The position numbers and the translations under genes are program-made. Positions 62,177 to 64,000 of a stretch of DNA of 64,000 bases are shown one piece after another. The notes below the pieces were generated by a model that searched no databases, was not told where the DNA came from, and saw nothing but the letters and a program-made list of their open reading frames with translations. Within the stretch, counting starts at the first letter, position 1; every line of letters starts with the position of its first letter. This stretch comes from Lentibacter sp. XHP0401 (GTDB lineage: Bacteria; Pseudomonadota; Alphaproteobacteria; Rhodobacterales; Rhodobacteraceae), in assembly GCF_025751535.1 (NCBI RefSeq), contig NZ_JAOWLC010000006.1, positions 62,001 through 126,000 of the forward strand, in the 5' to 3' direction.

Positions 62177-62939
62177 CGCAGACGAGCGGCTATTGGAGAG
62201 CGTCGCGGTTGTGACAGGGGCAGGCTCGGGGCTTGGTCGCGCTTTGGCGCGCGGTCTGGCAGCGCGAGGTGTGAAAGTTGCCGCTTTGGGGCGCAGGCTT
62301 GCGGCACTGGAAGAGACAGCGGCGGGGCACGACAGGATTGTGCCGATTGCTTGCGATGTGTCCGACGCGGCGGCACTTGAGGCCGCGTTCTCCGAGGTGC
62401 GTGAGCGGCTCGGGCCTGTGCTTTTGCTCGTGAACAACGCGGCGGTCTTTCCGCGCCGCGATGTGTTTGACGAGAGCCATGAAAGCTTCATGCAGACGGT
62501 GGCAACAAACCTTGGCGGCACGTTTGGTGCAACACGCCTCGCGCTTGAGGATATGGCCGAGGCGGGCTTCGGGCGCATTGTGAATGTGGCGAGTTTTGCC
62601 GATATGGCGCCGCTGCCGGCCTCGGCGGGCTATGCTGTTTCCAAAGGCGCGCAGCGGATTTTGACGCGTGCTTTGGTGGCTGATCTGGCTGACCGTCTGC
62701 CTGATATTGTAATCAGCGACTGGTTACCCGGGATACTGGCAACGGATATGGGTGTGCCTAACGGGCTTACCCCCGAAACTGCTGCAAAGTGGGGCATCGC
62801 ACTGGCCCTTTGGCATGACCGGAGCCTGAACGGTGTGACATTTGAAATGATGCGCGAATTGCCACCTGTGCGCAGCCTGAAGGCGCGACTTAAAGACAGG
62901 CTTTTGCTGCGCCGAGCACCGAAACCGCGGATACTTTAA
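62169..62939 (+). CDS. Short-chain dehydrogenase/reductase
   Basis: The 256-residue SDR has the cofactor motif VTGAGSGLGRALA, an alkaline NADP-type KVAALGRRLAALEE segment, NNAAVF, the catalytic serine in NVASFADMAP, and the YAVSK active-site tyrosine and lysine. Substrate unknown. It overlaps the GMC gene by 8 bp, which suggests a joint redox step in the same pathway, and it converges with the WecG-type gene by 4 bp. Confidence 0.92.
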   Translation: MSDADERLLESVAVVTGAGSGLGRALARGLAARGVKVAALGRRLAALEETAAGHDRIVPIACDVSDAAALEAAFSEVRERLGPVLLLVNNAAVFPRRDVFDESHESFMQTVATNLGGTFGATRLALEDMAEAGFGRIVNVASFADMAPLPASAGYAVSKGAQRILTRALVADLADRLPDIVISDWLPGILATDMGVPNGLTPETAAKWGIALALWHDRSLNGVTFEMMRELPPVRSLKARLKDRLLLRRAPKPRIL

Positions 62940-63787
62940 CGCAGTTTTAAGGCTTCACGGATAAGGCGCGGCAGGATCGCAAAGCAGCGCGCATAGCGCG
63001 GGATGAGCCGTGTGGGCGCAAGAGCCGCGCGCCATGCCCATTCCATTGCGATGGCTTGCACCCATTTCGGCGCACGGTTCTGAGCGCCTGACAGAAAGTC
63101 GAGGCCCGCGCCGAAACAGGCGAAACCGAGGCCTGGGGCGAGACTGCGACCACGGGCCGCAAAGGCCTCTTGCTTGGGGGCGCCAAGCGCAAGCAAAACA
63201 AGACCTGCGCCTGAGGATTCGAGCTCTTCCAGCATTGCGGCGGCCTCATCACTTGCGGGATCAAACCCCATGGGAGGCGATATTTTTTCTACAATATCAA
63301 TCCCTTGAACCTGTTCCTGCAGGGCAGCGGCCGAAGCCGTGAGGCTTTCATCTGTCGAGCCGAAGAGCGCAACTTTCACACCCTGCTGAGCGGCAAGCCC
63401 GGCCAGAGGCAGCACCATTTCGGAGCCTGGAACGAGGGAGACAGGACGGCGCGCGAGCCTGGACAGCCAGACAACAGGGTTGCCATCGGCGACGACCAGA
63501 TCTTGCGCGGCGTAGGCTTTGGCGAAGCTTTCAGAGGTGTGCAGCTTGACCAGATGATCCAGATTGATCGTGGCAAGTGCAAAGCCTTCATGACGTGCGA
63601 ATCTCTCCTCTACAGCCACCAGAAGCGCCTGTTTGGAAGGGATATTCACTACGATGTCTTGCCCTTTGGCCTTGAAAATCAACTTGATCACCCGTTTGAA
63701 ACCATAGTTCAGCGCATAAACCGCTTTCAACGCCCTTGGTAGGCATAAAAAATGCCAAAAATTTGACGCTTGCCCCAGTCTTGCCAC
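62936..63787 (-). CDS. WecG/TagA/CpsF family glycosyltransferase
   Basis: This family adds N-acetylmannosamine-type sugars during polysaccharide or teichoic acid synthesis. The core reads FALATINLDHLVKLHTSESF, LVVADGNPVVWLSRL, VALFGSTDESLTAS and LVLLALGAPKQEAFAARGR, the GT26 landmarks. The full frame has 283 codons, but members usually begin near QDIVVNIPSK, so the true start may be the GTG or TTG codons around 63680-63690; no ribosome binding site decides it. It lies in a surface-polysaccharide type neighbourhood. Confidence 0.9.
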   Translation of the reverse strand: MARLGQASNFWHFLCLPRALKAVYALNYGFKRVIKLIFKAKGQDIVVNIPSKQALLVAVEERFARHEGFALATINLDHLVKLHTSESFAKAYAAQDLVVADGNPVVWLSRLARRPVSLVPGSEMVLPLAGLAAQQGVKVALFGSTDESLTASAAALQEQVQGIDIVEKISPPMGFDPASDEAAAMLEELESSGAGLVLLALGAPKQEAFAARGRSLAPGLGFACFGAGLDFLSGAQNRAPKWVQAIAMEWAWRAALAPTRLIPRYARCFAILPRLIREALKLR

Positions 63788-63884
63788 TTTTCGCGGCCAA
63801 ATTGAGGCTGAATTTGGTGAAACGAGCGCCCCGACCGAAGCTATACCGGCTTTGCGTGCGGTGACATTTCTATGGAGGCGAGAC

Positions 63885-64000
63885 GTGAAAAGAGTTGCGA
63901 TTGTCGGCTGTGGTTTTGTTGCTGACCTTTACATGCGCTCGTTCGCGGTTCACCCCGAGATCGAGGTTGTGAGCTGCTATGACCGCGATGAAGCGCGGCT
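63885..64000 (+). CDS. Gfo/Idh/MocA family oxidoreductase (partial, N-terminal part)
   Basis: The last 116 bases encode VKRVAIVGCGFVADLYMRS, the NAD(P)-binding fold of sugar-modifying oxidoreductases, followed by HPEIEVVSCYDRDEAR. The GTG at 63885 follows GGAGG by 7 bp. The rest lies beyond the window. It may act on a nucleotide sugar in the polysaccharide pathway suggested by its neighbours. Confidence 0.85.
   Translation, partial: MKRVAIVGCGFVADLYMRSFAVHPEIEVVSCYDRDEAR

Noticed and set aside
1-64000. CRISPR arrays or insertion sequences
   Set aside because: No regularly spaced repeat array was seen, and no transposase with terminal inverted repeats; the only recombinases are the island integrase and the serine resolvase.

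Overview
The window reads as chromosome of an alphaproteobacterium of the Rhodobacteraceae (Roseobacter group). The evidence is the dcw gene order mraZ-rsmH-ftsL-ftsI-murE, a GC-rich backbone, DUF1127 and DUF2147 proteins, a large pyruvate carboxylase, and a full ring-epoxidising phenylacetate (paa) cluster. This assignment rests on gene content and protein character only; no database search was possible.

Layout. 1-4288 (minus) is the head of the division and cell-wall cluster. A roughly 630-bp leader precedes it and carries two groups of candidate MraZ boxes on the minus strand. 4.9-14 kb holds the Fe-S carrier mrp, a DUF1127 protein, the helicase uvrD/pcrA, an FMN-dependent 2-hydroxyacid dehydrogenase and pyruvate carboxylase. 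14.2-15.2 kb is a divergent MerR regulator / DUF2938 membrane protein pair with a textbook 19-bp-spacer MerR promoter. 15.7-20.6 kb has tRNA-Gly and the histidine genes hisB, hisH, hisA, hisF, hisE, interrupted by two DUF2147 paralogues. rlmB and tRNA-Tyr follow.

22.2-38.0 kb is an integrated genomic island of about 15.8 kb, visibly richer in A and T than its surroundings. It sits in the 3' end of the intact tRNA-Tyr gene and is bounded by a 23-bp direct repeat. A tyrosine integrase is next to the tRNA. Near each end lie two TTCGATACA repeats exactly 21 bp apart. The cargo is a type I restriction-modification operon (XRE regulator, hsdM, hsdS, a membrane-anchored coiled-coil protein of unknown function, hsdR, a YgjP/DUF45 metallopeptidase), a DarT-DarG DNA ADP-ribosylation toxin-antitoxin pair, a serine resolvase, and a putative HUH (rolling-circle type) initiator with a divergent 55-residue ribbon-helix-helix protein. 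The rest is unrecognised. It looks like a defence island on a mobile element with its own replication or mobilisation gene.

38.2-46.4 kb returns to backbone: a glycosyltransferase-like protein, an O-acetylhomoserine sulfhydrylase, an 840-residue membrane protein, a YqaA-type protein, an Lrp regulator and a CPA2 antiporter. 46.4-58.4 kb is the paa cluster. paaX and paaZ (minus), paaG-paaI-paaK-tetR (plus) and an extra PaaA/PaaC-like gene with paaEDCBA and paaJ (minus) together cover CoA activation, epoxidation, isomerisation, ring cleavage and thiolysis; paaF and paaH are not here. 58.6 kb to the end begins a surface-polysaccharide type cluster: acyltransferase, GMC oxidoreductase, SDR, WecG-type glycosyltransferase and a Gfo/Idh/MocA oxidoreductase cut by the window edge.

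The most unusual signals are the 48-bp element (47/48 identical) found in inverted orientation at 15.45 and 43.4 kb with three GTGCAC boxes phased at 11 bp, the paired 21-bp-spaced repeats at both island ends, the unknown membrane coiled-coil gene embedded in the hsd operon, the HUH initiator plus ribbon-helix-helix pair, and the MraZ boxes far upstream of mraZ.
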